Assembly (NCBI RefSeq): GCF_016862935.1
Contig: NZ_BONX01000045.1
Location: 148,635 to 212,634 of the forward strand
DNA length: 64,000 nucleotides
Direction of reading: 5' to 3'
Source: Plantactinospora mayteni
Lineage (GTDB): Bacteria; Actinomycetota; Actinomycetes; Mycobacteriales; Micromonosporaceae
The translations under genes were made by a program, and so were the position numbers. The notes under the pieces were generated by a model, which did not search any database, was not told where the DNA came from, and saw nothing but the letters and a program-made list of their open reading frames with translations. This document shows positions 34,594 to 43,102 of the stretch, in pieces. Each line of letters starts with the position of its first letter. Positions within the stretch are counted from its first letter, which is position 1.

Positions 34594-36264
34594 TCAGCCT
34601 TCCTTCAGCGCCGAGAGCGCGGTCCGGTCGAAGGTGTCGGTGGTGATGCCGGCCTCGCGGAGCGCGGCCTTGCGCACCTTCTCCGACGGCGTCTTCGGCA
34701 GAGCGTCCACGATCCGCAGAAACCGTGGGATGGCGAACGCGGGGATCTTTCCCCTGCACCAGGAGAGCAGTGCCTGGGGGTCCACCGGCTCGGCGGTGAC
34801 GACGACGGCGAGCACCTCGTCCTCGCCGGCTTCCACCTCCGCCGGTACGCCGACGACGGCACACTCGGTCACCGACGGGTGTTGCAGGAACGCCTGCTCG
34901 ACCTCGTAGGAGCTGATGTTCTCCCCACGGCGACGCAGCGCGTCCTTGTACCGGTCGACGAAGTAATACCAGCCGTCCTCGTCCCTGCGCAGCGCGTCAC
35001 CGGTGTGGAACCACAGGTTGCGCCACGCCTCGAGCGTCTTCTCCGGCATGTTGTAGTAGCCGTTGCTGCACGTCCACGGCTGCACCGGACGCACCACCAG
35101 CTCGCCGATCTCCCCGACCGGGACCTCGCGGTCGGTCTCCGGGTCCACCAGCCGGATGTCGAACCAGTCCGCGGCCTGCAACCCCGCCGCGCCCGGGGGC
35201 CGCGGCACGCCATACGGCGAGAGGATCGGCGCGCACGTCTCGGTCAGGCCGAAGGCGTCCACGAATGCCTCGATGCCGTAGCGCTGCTGGAACTGCTTGA
35301 CGATCGTGCTCGCCGTCGGTGCCGCGTACACGCAGCGGAGCTTGTTGTCCCGGTCGTTCTCCCGGGGCTCCTGCTTCCAGGCGAAGTCCATCATCACGCC
35401 GACGAAGTTGGTCACCGTGACGCCGGAGTCGCGGACGTGGTCGATCCACCGGCTGGCGCTGAACTTCGCGCGGACGACCGCCCGGCCGCCCGCCACGATC
35501 ACCGGATAGACGGCCATGAACTGCGCGTTGCCGTGGAACAGCGGCGTGGTGGTCAGGTAGACGTCCTCCGCCGTGAGCCGGGTCAGGCAGACCACCTCCT
35601 GCCCGAAGAAGTAGAGCTGGGAGTGCGGCATCGCGACCCCCTTGGACGGGCCGGTCGTGCCGGAGGTGTAGAAGATCGCGCCGAGGTCCTGCGGCTTCGG
35701 GGTGGGCAGCTCGACCTTCGCGCCGCTCTCGAGCTCCTCCCACGCCGCGGCCTGGAAGCCGGTCTCGGTGAGCAGGGAGATCGCCTTGTCCCTGATGCCG
35801 ACGCCGGTGTCCCTGATCCAGAACTTCTCGATGCCCCGGACGTGCTCGGCGATCGCCACCCACCGCTCGACGAAGGCGTCGTCGATGACGGCGTACCGGG
35901 CCTGTGCGATGTCGAGCTGGTGGCGGAGGAACTCGCCCTCGTAGTTGGTGTTGATCGGCACCTCGACGAGGCCGCCGACCGCCGTACCCCACCAGGTGCG
36001 GACGAGCTGCGAGGAGTTCAGGTTCATGATGACGACCCGGTCGCCCTGGGCCGCTCCGCTGCGGTAGAGCGTGCTGGCCACGCGCTCGGCGCTCTCCAGT
36101 GCTTGCGCGTAGGTCCAGGTCGCGTCCTCCTCCGGCACGTCGAGGCAGACCGCATCCGGTCGCTGCGCGGCATGGTGCCGGAGCACGTGGTCGAAGGTCC
36201 ACGTCTCCGGGTCCGGGAAGGTCGGCACCAGGTCCCGGTAGACCATCGGCCTCGGCTGGCTCAT
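34594..36264 (-). CDS. AMP-forming acyl-CoA ligase
   Basis: 556 residues, ANL family: FYTSGTTGPSKGVAMPH, FGLTETCAPILSPYG, WFHTGDALRRDEDGWYYF and RRRGENISSYEVEQAFL. The C-terminal Lys is in TPSEKVRKAAL instead of PTGK. Resembles crotonobetaine/carnitine-type ligases (ATP-dependent, membrane-free). The ATG at 36264 overlaps the LLM gene stop (ATGA) and follows GGAGGGTGCGGA. Confidence 0.9.
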   Translation of the reverse strand: MSQPRPMVYRDLVPTFPDPETWTFDHVLRHHAAQRPDAVCLDVPEEDATWTYAQALESAERVASTLYRSGAAQGDRVVIMNLNSSQLVRTWWGTAVGGLVEVPINTNYEGEFLRHQLDIAQARYAVIDDAFVERWVAIAEHVRGIEKFWIRDTGVGIRDKAISLLTETGFQAAAWEELESGAKVELPTPKPQDLGAIFYTSGTTGPSKGVAMPHSQLYFFGQEVVCLTRLTAEDVYLTTTPLFHGNAQFMAVYPVIVAGGRAVVRAKFSASRWIDHVRDSGVTVTNFVGVMMDFAWKQEPRENDRDNKLRCVYAAPTASTIVKQFQQRYGIEAFVDAFGLTETCAPILSPYGVPRPPGAAGLQAADWFDIRLVDPETDREVPVGEIGELVVRPVQPWTCSNGYYNMPEKTLEAWRNLWFHTGDALRRDEDGWYYFVDRYKDALRRRGENISSYEVEQAFLQHPSVTECAVVGVPAEVEAGEDEVLAVVVTAEPVDPQALLSWCRGKIPAFAIPRFLRIVDALPKTPSEKVRKAALREAGITTDTFDRTALSALKEG

Positions 36265-37319
36265 TCCGCACCCTCCGGCGCCCGGAACGACTCCTCCGGG
36301 ATGTCGGTGCGCGGGGTGATCGCGTTCATCGCCGGCACCACCTCCTTGCCGAAGCGGCGGATCGCGGCGATGGTCTCGTCGCCGTCCATGGTCGGCCACT
36401 GCGGGCGGATCAGCAGCGGGTCCACCGGCAGCGTGGTGACCAGGTCGGTCAACTGGTTGACCACGTCCTCGGGGGTGCCGATCACGGCGTGCCCGGAGAC
36501 GGCCTTGGCGAACTCGTTCTCCAGGTCGGTGTCCGCCATCACGTCCAGGCCCTTCTTCGCGTACGTGAGGTAGCGCCCCTGGGCGACTCGGGCGTACTCC
36601 ACCATGGCCTGCTCGCGGCTGTCCGCGATGAGGCAGTTGCGGCGCAGCGGCTGCGGGGTGAACTCCTTGCCCCGCTCCGCGAACCCGTCCCGGACGACGG
36701 CGTACCGCTTCGCGACCTCGTGCTTCGGGGCCTCGGGTGGGCAGGCGTAGGCATCGCCGTACTTCGCCGCCCGCCGCACGCCGGGGATGGCGTGCGCGCC
36801 GATCCAGATCGGCGGGTGCGGCTGCTGGACCGGGAACAGGTGCGGGTGTACGTCCTCGAGGGTCCAGTACCTGCCCTGGTGGTTGACGGTCTCCTGGGTC
36901 CAGAGCTTCTTCATCAGCTCCAGCGACTCGTCGAACCGGCCGGCCCGCTGCTTGTAGGGCACGTCGAGGTAGTCGAACTCCTCGGGCCGGTAGCCCAGGC
37001 CGGCGCCGAAGATCAGCCGGCCCTCGGTGACCACGTCCAGGGTCGCGATCTCCTCGGCCAGCAGTACCGGGTGGTAGAGCGGCGCGATCATGATCTGGGT
37101 GACCAGCCGGACGTCGGGGTCGACGTCGGCGGCCAACCGGGCCAGCAGCGGCACGGGCTGCAACCAGCGCAGCTCGCCGTACAGGAAGTGCTGCCCGATC
37201 GCGATGTACCTGAAGCCGCTCTCCTGAGCGGCTGCCACGATGCGCCGGACATCCGCGAACTGCCGCGCCGGGGTGACCGACTTCGGGACGTCGCTCAGGA
37301 GCAGACCGACCTGGACCAT
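36261..37319 (-). CDS. LLM-class F420-dependent oxidoreductase
   Basis: 352 residues: MVQVGLLLSDVPKSVTPARQ, AIGQHFLYGELRWLQPVPLL, IFGAGLGYRPEEFDYLDVPY and WIGAHAIPGVRRAAKYGDAY. Close paralogue of the protein at 51113 (HHYLYGDLRWLQPLPTL). Luciferase-like barrel, probably F420-dependent, acting on a carbonyl, an enoyl or a ring position. Lies 43 bp behind the first SDR of its operon. Confidence 0.86.
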   Translation of the reverse strand: MVQVGLLLSDVPKSVTPARQFADVRRIVAAAQESGFRYIAIGQHFLYGELRWLQPVPLLARLAADVDPDVRLVTQIMIAPLYHPVLLAEEIATLDVVTEGRLIFGAGLGYRPEEFDYLDVPYKQRAGRFDESLELMKKLWTQETVNHQGRYWTLEDVHPHLFPVQQPHPPIWIGAHAIPGVRRAAKYGDAYACPPEAPKHEVAKRYAVVRDGFAERGKEFTPQPLRRNCLIADSREQAMVEYARVAQGRYLTYAKKGLDVMADTDLENEFAKAVSGHAVIGTPEDVVNQLTDLVTTLPVDPLLIRPQWPTMDGDETIAAIRRFGKEVVPAMNAITPRTDIPEESFRAPEGAE

Positions 37320-37362
37320 TGCTGCCTCTTCTCTTGCCTGGGGAACCAGTGACGGCGCGGAG

Positions 37363-38157
37363 TCAGCCGGAGGCCGGCAGTCCGCCGCCCGCCCAGCCGC
37401 CATCGACGGGGAGGACCACTCCGCTGATGTAGCTGGCCTGGGGTGATGCGAGATAGAAGACCGCGTCCGCGATCTCGTGCGGCTCGCCCACGCGCTCCAG
37501 GGGGATGCGGCCGAGGTACTGCTCGTTCGACGCCGCACCGCTGGCCACGGCGGCCCGCTGCATCTCGGTCCGGATGGTGCCGGGGGCGACCGCGTTGACC
37601 CGGATCCCGTCCGGTCCCCACTCCATCGCCAGCGAGCGGACCAGCCCGTCGATCCCCGCCTTCGAGGCACAGTACGCGGCGCGGCCGGCGAAGCCCTGCG
37701 AGGCGCAGATCGACGAGAGCATCACGACGCTGGAGCCGTCGGTGAAGTAGCCGCGCGCCACCCTGGCCCCGACGAACGCCGCCCGCAGATTCACGTCGAT
37801 CAACCGGTCCCACTCCTCGAGCGGGTACTCCGTGGCGGGACCGGTCGAGTGCACGCCAGCGTTCACGACGTACGTCCCGAGACCGCCGCCGCCGAGTTCG
37901 GCCGCTCGTTCGCACGCGCGGGCGACCGTCTCGGGGTCTCCGGCGTCCCCCACCACCGCGTCGTGCCCGGCACCGAGACCGCTGGCGAACGAGGCCGCGT
38001 CGGCGGAGACGTCGAGCGCGACCACCGCGTGCCCGGCAGCGGCGAACCGCTCGGCGATAGCCCTGCCGAGGCCACGGGCGGCGCCGGTGACGACGACGCC
38101 ACGAGGGCGTTCGGCGGCAGCCGGTGCAGCGCTCTCGGCTGCGGAAAGAACGCTCAC
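37363..38157 (-). CDS. Short-chain dehydrogenase/reductase
   Basis: 264 residues: VVVTGAARGLGRAIAERF, YVVNAGVHSTG, MLSSICASQGFAGR, YCASK and ISGVVLPVDGGW. GTG start at 38157 with GAGGAG 9 nt upstream; in-frame text further upstream is not conserved. First gene of the eight-gene operon ending at 29372. Confidence 0.87.
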   Translation of the reverse strand: MSVLSAAESAAPAAAERPRGVVVTGAARGLGRAIAERFAAAGHAVVALDVSADAASFASGLGAGHDAVVGDAGDPETVARACERAAELGGGGLGTYVVNAGVHSTGPATEYPLEEWDRLIDVNLRAAFVGARVARGYFTDGSSVVMLSSICASQGFAGRAAYCASKAGIDGLVRSLAMEWGPDGIRVNAVAPGTIRTEMQRAAVASGAASNEQYLGRIPLERVGEPHEIADAVFYLASPQASYISGVVLPVDGGWAGGGLPASG

Positions 38158-38219
38158 GACGCGCGACTCCTCATGAGGTCCGAAGGCTGCGACCTGGGCC
38201 GCTGCCCGATGACGTGGCG

Positions 38220-38249
38220 ACGGTAACACTTTGCCGAAGTCTCTGACAA
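38220..38249 (-). promoter_or_regulatory. Promoter of the SDR-to-CaiB operon
   Basis: On the minus strand TTGTCA (38249-38244), an 18-nt spacer and TACCGT (38225-38220). It lies 63 bp upstream of the GTG. Nothing else is seen in 38158-38358. Confidence 0.4.
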
Positions 38250-38358
38250 TCATGCGCCTGAAATGGCCGCAGCTCGGGAGTCGAGCCGGAGAGACCGAGC
38301 CGCACACCGCGACCGGCATCGTCACCGGAGCGGCCGGACTGGCGCCCGAGGGGGCGCG

Positions 38359-38826
38359 TCACCCCTCAGCCGCCGACGTCGGTCGGTCCCGGCCGACGTG
38401 CGCGTACTGGCTGACCGCCGCCGGCAGGTGCAGGACGCGCTGCACGCGGATCCTCTTGTGGGCGAGCTTGAGCCGACCGCCCTGCTCGACGTGCACGTCG
38501 TCGTACACGCCGATGATCACCCGGGTTCCGTCGTCCTCGAGCATGGTCGCCTGGAAGTAGGCGTGGGTGACGATCTGGTCGCCGTCCCGCTTCGCGAGCA
38601 CGTTGGTCACCACGTGCTTGCAGACCGGGATCCGCAGCGCGTTGTGGGCACGGTAGACCTCCAGGAAGGCCTCGACGCCCTGCTCTGTCGGGTTGTCTCC
38701 GCGGGTGATCCTGACGTCGTCCGTGACGATGTCGCGCAGCGTGTCGAGGTCACCCTCGTCAACGGCGCGGGCGTAGGTGTAATAGAGCTCCGCGCTGCGG
38801 GCGCCGAGGGTTGCGGTGTCGGTCAT
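38359..38826 (-). CDS. SnoaL/NTF2-like protein
   Basis: 155 residues of the nuclear-transport-factor-2 fold: ELYYTYARAVDEGDLDTLRD, YRAHNALRIPVCKHVVTN and YDDVHVEQGGRLKLAHKRI. Family members are small hydratases, isomerases, cyclases or ring-hydroxylase small subunits; the activity here is unknown. ATGA overlap with the preceding SDR. A second NTF2-like protein is at 60696. Confidence 0.78.
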   Translation of the reverse strand: MTDTATLGARSAELYYTYARAVDEGDLDTLRDIVTDDVRITRGDNPTEQGVEAFLEVYRAHNALRIPVCKHVVTNVLAKRDGDQIVTHAYFQATMLEDDGTRVIIGVYDDVHVEQGGRLKLAHKRIRVQRVLHLPAAVSQYAHVGRDRPTSAAEG

Positions 38827-39608
38827 CTTGCGGTCAGTCCTCCGTCGATGGGAATGGTCACACCGGTCACGAAACCGGCGTCGTCACTGGCCAGGAAGGC
38901 CACGACCCCGGCGATCTCCTCGGGACTGGCGGGTCGCCCGAGCGGGACCAGGCCGATGAACTCGGACATCAGGTCCTGCATGTTCGCGCCCGGGTCACGG
39001 CCGAAGAAAGTCGGCAGCATCGGGGTGTCCACGGGACCGGGGCAGATCACGTTCACCCGTACCCGGTCCGGCGCGGCGAACAGGGCAAGCGCCCGGGTGA
39101 AGGAGGTCAGCGCCCCCTTGGTCATGGAATACAGCGGACTGAAGGGCGAGCCGACGAGCGCGGCGGTGGATGCGGTCATCGAGATCGACCCCGCGCCGTC
39201 GGCCTTCTTCACCAGCTCGTACCCGAGGGTCGCAACGTAGAAGGCGCTCTTCACGTTGACGTCGATGGCGCGGTCGAAGTCCTGCACCGACACGTCGATG
39301 CCACCGGCGCCGGGCATGCCCACCTGGTGGTGCAGCACGTGCAGCCTGCCGTGAGCGGCGTCGATGTCGCCGTAGAACGAGCGGAGCGCTTCGGTGTCCG
39401 TCGCGTCCACCTTCCGGGCGTACGCCGCACCGCCGGCCCGCTCGATCTCGGACACCACGGCCCTGGCCGCCTCGTCGGACAGGTCCGCGACGTACACGGC
39501 CGCCCCCTCGTCGGCCAGCCGAAGCGAGATCGACCGCCCCATGCCGGAGCCACCGCCGACGACTGCGGCGACCCGGCCGCCGAGTCGCCGGGCGGTACCC
39601 CTGCTCAT
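38823..39608 (-). CDS. Short-chain dehydrogenase with altered NNAG motif
   Basis: 261 residues: VVGGGSGMG (cofactor loop), SMTAST, YSMTK and VTIPIDGGLTAR. The structural NNAG motif is replaced by HHQVG (residues 93-97), which is uncommon and may alter stability or the active site. Paralogue of the SDR at 14201 (GSPFSPLYSMTKG). It lies behind a small gene remnant and the pyridoxamine-oxidase-like gene, and is coupled to the NTF2-like gene. Confidence 0.85.
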   Translation of the reverse strand: MSRGTARRLGGRVAAVVGGGSGMGRSISLRLADEGAAVYVADLSDEAARAVVSEIERAGGAAYARKVDATDTEALRSFYGDIDAAHGRLHVLHHQVGMPGAGGIDVSVQDFDRAIDVNVKSAFYVATLGYELVKKADGAGSISMTASTAALVGSPFSPLYSMTKGALTSFTRALALFAAPDRVRVNVICPGPVDTPMLPTFFGRDPGANMQDLMSEFIGLVPLGRPASPEEIAGVVAFLASDDAGFVTGVTIPIDGGLTAR

Positions 39609-39612
39609 CCGC

Positions 39613-39693
39613 TCACCTCCGGAATGCGGGCGGACGGGAGTCCCCCTGCCCCGGCTCGGCGTCGCTCAGGATCACCATCAGGTGGTTCGCCAT
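39613..39693 (-). pseudogene. 26-codon remnant of an EthD-like small protein (tentative)
   Basis: The minus strand reads an ATG at 39693 and MANHLMVILSDAEPGQGDSR, six more codons, then TGA. The first strand MANHLMVILS resembles the start of small dimeric alpha/beta-barrel (EthD/DUF4286-like) proteins, but the rest is missing. The start is 3 bp after the preceding stop and has AAGGG in front; the stop lies inside the GGAGGTGAG ribosome site of the next SDR. It may be a truncated gene or a coupling peptide. Confidence 0.45.
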
Positions 39694-39696
39694 GGT

Positions 39697-40200
39697 TCAG
39701 CCCTTTTTCGGTATACCGCGGCCGTTACCGGGCAGCTTGCGCTGGTCATGGCTGGCGGTGATCCCGACCGGGCGGACTTCGATCGCCACCCGCTTCGGGC
39801 TGTCGAGAAGCTTCCGCCACGACACCGGATCCTCGGGCTGGAGTCGGGTGGTGAACTCGCCGAGGAACCAGTCCAGCGTCTCCCGGTCGCGGTGCACCGT
39901 CGCCTCACCCCGCACCGAGAGCATCCGGCGGCCGTCCAGCCCGCTTCCGGCGCTGGAGACGACGATGGAGACCCGGGGGTCCCGCTCGACGGAGCGGACG
40001 TGCAGCCGTCCCTCCACCGCGGTCAGCCAGAACGTCCCGTCGACCACGATGAAGCTCATGACAATGCCGGTCGGCCAGTCCTCGTCGTTGTGGAAGATCA
40101 CGCTGCACTCGGTCTGGGTGGACAACAGCTCCGCCTGGTCCGCCCGGTCGAGGTGGGTGCCCTTCAGTTGCTCCAGGTCGTCGATGCCGAGCCGCGCCAA
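39697..40200 (-). CDS. Pyridoxamine 5'-phosphate oxidase-like flavin/F420 protein
   Basis: 167 residues, split beta-barrel: IFHNDEDWPTGIVMSFIVVDG, VRSVERDPRVSIVVSS, MLSVRGEATVHRD and VAIEVRPVGITASHD. Members of this group (FDOR-B) bind F420 or FMN and reduce small molecules. First gene of the operon with the remnant, the SDR and the NTF2-like gene. Cofactor is inferred from the family and the F420 enzymes in the island. Confidence 0.75.
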   Translation of the reverse strand: MARLGIDDLEQLKGTHLDRADQAELLSTQTECSVIFHNDEDWPTGIVMSFIVVDGTFWLTAVEGRLHVRSVERDPRVSIVVSSAGSGLDGRRMLSVRGEATVHRDRETLDWFLGEFTTRLQPEDPVSWRKLLDSPKRVAIEVRPVGITASHDQRKLPGNGRGIPKKG

Positions 40201-40271
40201 CGCTGCCTCCTCAGGACGTGTGGCCAGTGTGACCGGCCTGATACGGATCTGGTGCGCAACAATGAAACATG

Positions 40272-40307
40272 ATATTGGTAGGCAGGGATTGGGAAGTCAA
40301 GACTTCC
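40272..40307. promoter_or_regulatory. Divergent promoter with 16-bp palindrome
   Basis: GGAAGTCAAGACTTCC (40292-40307) is a perfect palindrome with a 2-nt centre. For the minus strand, TTGACT (40300-40295), 17 nt and CAATAT (40277-40272) make a promoter whose -35 lies in the palindrome. For the plus strand, TATGTT at 40327-40332 could be the -10 of the thiolase gene with its -35 region at the palindrome edge. Binding there would block both directions. Confidence 0.6.
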
Positions 40308-40365
40308 GCCCGCATCGCATCCGTTATATGTTGCAGATGATGATCACTTTTTCTGGGGAGGGGCG

Positions 40366-41547
40366 ATGGCCAACGCCGTGATCGTCGACGCGGTCCGCTC
40401 GCCGATGGGCCGGGGCAAGGCCGGTGGGGCCCTCTCCGGTGTGCACCCGACCGACCTGCTCGCCGCTGTTCTCACCGGCCTCGTCGGCCGCACCGGGATC
40501 GACCCCGGCATGGTGGAGGACCTGATGGTGGGCTGCGTCAGCCAGTCCGGCGAGCAGTCCGCGACACCGGGCAGGCAGGCGTGGCTCTCGGCCGGGTACC
40601 CGGTGCACGTGCCCGCGGTCAGCATCGAGCGCAAGTGCGGCTCCGGCCAGCAGGCGATCGAGTTCGCCGCGATGGGCATCGCCGCCGGTGTCTACGACGT
40701 GGTGATCGCCGCCGGGGTGGAGTCGATGAGCCGGGTGCCGATGGGTTCGAACCGTCAAGGTGCCGACCCGTACGGGCCCGGCGTGGCGATCCGCTTCCCG
40801 GGGCTCGTCTCCCAGGGCGTCGCCGCCGAACTGGTCGCCCAGAAGTGGGGCCTGTCCCGGCGCAGTCTGGACGAGTACGCCGTCTCGTCGCACGCTCGTG
40901 CCGCCAAGGCCGCCCGGACCGGTGGCTTCGACAACGAGATCGTGCCCATCGCGCTGGCTGACGGCGGCGTGGTCGACCGTGACGAGACGATCCGTCCGGG
41001 CAGTGACGCGGGCAGGCTGGCCGAGCTGCCCGCGGTGTTCGGCACCGGCGAGCTGACCGCGCGCTTCCCGGACATCGAGTGGAAGATCACCGCGGGGAAC
41101 TCCTCCCAGATCACGGACGGGGCAGGTGCGCTGCTGCTGATGAGCGAGGAGAGGGCCGCCGCGCTCGGTCTCACCCCGCGGGCCCGGATCGTCGCCTCGT
41201 CCGTGGTCGGTGACGACCCGCTGTTGATGCTGACCGGTCCCATCCCCGCCACCCAGAAGGTGCTGGCGCGCGCCGGGATGTCGATCGAGGACATCGACGC
41301 GGTCGAGGTCAACGAGGCGTTCGCCTCGGTGCCGCTTGCCTGGCAGGCGGAGTTCCCGACTGCCTCCGAACGCCTCAACCCGCGCGGTGGCGCGATCGCG
41401 CTCGGCCATCCGCTCGGCGCCTCCGGCGTGCGACTGATGGCCACGCTCATCAACCACCTGGAGCAGACCGGCGGTCGGTACGGGCTACAGACGATGTGCG
41501 AGGCCGGTGGGATGGCCAACGCCACCATCATCGAGTCCCTCGCCTGA
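40366..41547 (+). CDS. Thiolase (acetyl-CoA acetyltransferase family)
   Basis: 393 residues with catalytic Cys in IERKCGSGQQA, His in GHPLGASG and Cys in MCEAGGMA. Like the thiolase at 21719 it carries MLTGPIPATQKVLARAG and FASVPLAW. Start ATG with GGGGAGGGGCG. First gene of thiolase, SDR, crotonase (40366-43089), a compact beta-oxidation module on the plus strand. Confidence 0.94.
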   Translation: MANAVIVDAVRSPMGRGKAGGALSGVHPTDLLAAVLTGLVGRTGIDPGMVEDLMVGCVSQSGEQSATPGRQAWLSAGYPVHVPAVSIERKCGSGQQAIEFAAMGIAAGVYDVVIAAGVESMSRVPMGSNRQGADPYGPGVAIRFPGLVSQGVAAELVAQKWGLSRRSLDEYAVSSHARAAKAARTGGFDNEIVPIALADGGVVDRDETIRPGSDAGRLAELPAVFGTGELTARFPDIEWKITAGNSSQITDGAGALLLMSEERAAALGLTPRARIVASSVVGDDPLLMLTGPIPATQKVLARAGMSIEDIDAVEVNEAFASVPLAWQAEFPTASERLNPRGGAIALGHPLGASGVRLMATLINHLEQTGGRYGLQTMCEAGGMANATIIESLA

Positions 41548-41560
41548 CCACGGAGACACC

Positions 41561-42325
41561 ATGAACCTCACGAGCAGTTCCGCCGTCGTCACCGGCGGCG
41601 CCTCCGGCCTCGGCCTCGCCACGGCTGCGATGCTCGTCGACCGAGGTGTGGCGGTCACCATCGTCGACCTGCCCTCCTCGGCCGGCGTCGAGGTGGCGGA
41701 GAAACTCGGCGACCTGGCGAGCTTCTCCGCCGCCGACGTCCGCGACGCCGAGGCGGTGGACCGCGCGCTCGACGTCGCCGAGTCGGTGGCACCGCTGCGG
41801 GCACTGGTGCACTGCGCCGGCCGGGGCGGCACCGTCCGGCTGGTCGACAAAAACGGCGACCCCGGCGACTACGACCTGTACCGCGAACTCGTCGACATCA
41901 ACCTGGTCGGCAGTTTCAACATGCTGCGGCTCGCCTCCGCGCGGATCGCCGCGCACGAGCCGGTCGACGGCGAGCGTGGCGTGTGCGTGCTCACCGCCTC
42001 GGTCGCCGCCTGGGAGGGTCAGATCGGCCAGATCCCCTACGCCTCGGCCAAGGCCGGCGTGGTCGGGATGACGCTGGTCGCCGCCCGCGACCTCGCACAG
42101 CGCCAGATCCGGGTCTGCTCGATCGCGCCGGGCGTGTTCGACACCCCGATCCTGTCCCGCTTCTCCGACGAGATCCGGGAAGGGCTCGCCAGGCAGGTCC
42201 CGCACCCTTCCCGGCTCGGCCGTCCCGAGGAGTTCGCGGCGACCGCACTGCACATCCTGGACAACCCGATGCTCAACGGCGAGACGATCCGGCTGGACGG
42301 TGCGATCAGGATGGCGCCGCGCTGA
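41561..42325 (+). CDS. SDR, 3-hydroxyacyl-CoA dehydrogenase type 2-like
   Basis: 254 residues: VVTGGASGLG, HCAG (for NNAG), YASAK and the end NGETIRLDGAIRMAPR, nearly the same as the SDR at 9788. Likely oxidises 3-hydroxyacyl-CoA for the adjacent thiolase. CGGAGACACC precedes the ATG; its TGA overlaps the next start (TGATG). Confidence 0.89.
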   Translation: MNLTSSSAVVTGGASGLGLATAAMLVDRGVAVTIVDLPSSAGVEVAEKLGDLASFSAADVRDAEAVDRALDVAESVAPLRALVHCAGRGGTVRLVDKNGDPGDYDLYRELVDINLVGSFNMLRLASARIAAHEPVDGERGVCVLTASVAAWEGQIGQIPYASAKAGVVGMTLVAARDLAQRQIRVCSIAPGVFDTPILSRFSDEIREGLARQVPHPSRLGRPEEFAATALHILDNPMLNGETIRLDGAIRMAPR

Positions 42326-43089
42326 TGTCGGACTCCGTGCTCACCGACGCGGTCGACGGGGTCCTCGTCGTCACCCTCAACCGGCCCGACGCGCGCAACG
42401 CGATCAACACCGAGACCGCCGTCGCGGTCGGCGCGGCGCTGGACCGGCTGGACTCCGACTCCTCCCTCGTTTCCGGGATCATCACCGGGGCGGGCGGCAC
42501 CTTCTGCGCCGGCATGGATCTCAAGGCGTTCCTGGCCGGCGAAAAGCCGTCGATCCCCGGCCGTGGCTTCGCCGGCATCGTCGAGGGCCCGCCCGCCAAG
42601 CCGGTGATCGCCGCGATCGAGGGGTACGCGATCGCCGGCGGGTTCGAGATCGCGCTGGCGTGCGACATGATCGTCGCCGCCGACAACGCCCGGTTCGGTC
42701 TGCCCGAGGTCAAGCGTGGACTCGTCGCCGCCGGTGGTGGCTTGATGCGGCTGCCACGGCGGATCCCCCACCATGTGGCGATGGAGTGGGCCCTGACCGG
42801 TGACCTGGTGACCGCACAGCGCGCACACGAGGTCGGCCTGGTCAACCGCCTCGCCGAGCCGGGGATGGCCCTCGACGCCGCGCTCGAGTTGGCGCGGGCG
42901 GTCGCCGCCAACGGCCCGCTCGCGGTGGCAGCCACCAAGCGGATCATCGTCGAGGCGCCGGAGTGGAGCGCCGCGGAGACGTTCGACAGGCAGCGCGAGA
43001 TCAGCGTGCCGGTCCGAGAGTCCGAGGACGCCCGCGAGGGCGCGACCGCGTTCAAGGAGAAGCGAGCGCCCCGCTGGCGCGGCGTGTGA
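42325..43089 (+). CDS. Enoyl-CoA hydratase
   Basis: 254 residues, crotonase: VVTLNRPDARNAIN, FCAGMDLKAF, AIAGGFEIALACD with the first catalytic Glu, and FGLPEVKRGL with the second. Both Glu residues are present, so a normal hydratase is likely. It ends 13 bp from a convergent crotonase gene. Confidence 0.9.
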   Translation: MSDSVLTDAVDGVLVVTLNRPDARNAINTETAVAVGAALDRLDSDSSLVSGIITGAGGTFCAGMDLKAFLAGEKPSIPGRGFAGIVEGPPAKPVIAAIEGYAIAGGFEIALACDMIVAADNARFGLPEVKRGLVAAGGGLMRLPRRIPHHVAMEWALTGDLVTAQRAHEVGLVNRLAEPGMALDAALELARAVAANGPLAVAATKRIIVEAPEWSAAETFDRQREISVPVRESEDAREGATAFKEKRAPRWRGV

Positions 43090-43102
43090 CCTGGCCGGGT
43101 AC

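Noticed and set aside
33451..36573. Open frame of about 1,040 codons antisense to the dehydrogenase and ligase genes
   Set aside because: Shadow of two well-recognised minus-strand enzymes; no start signal or domain.
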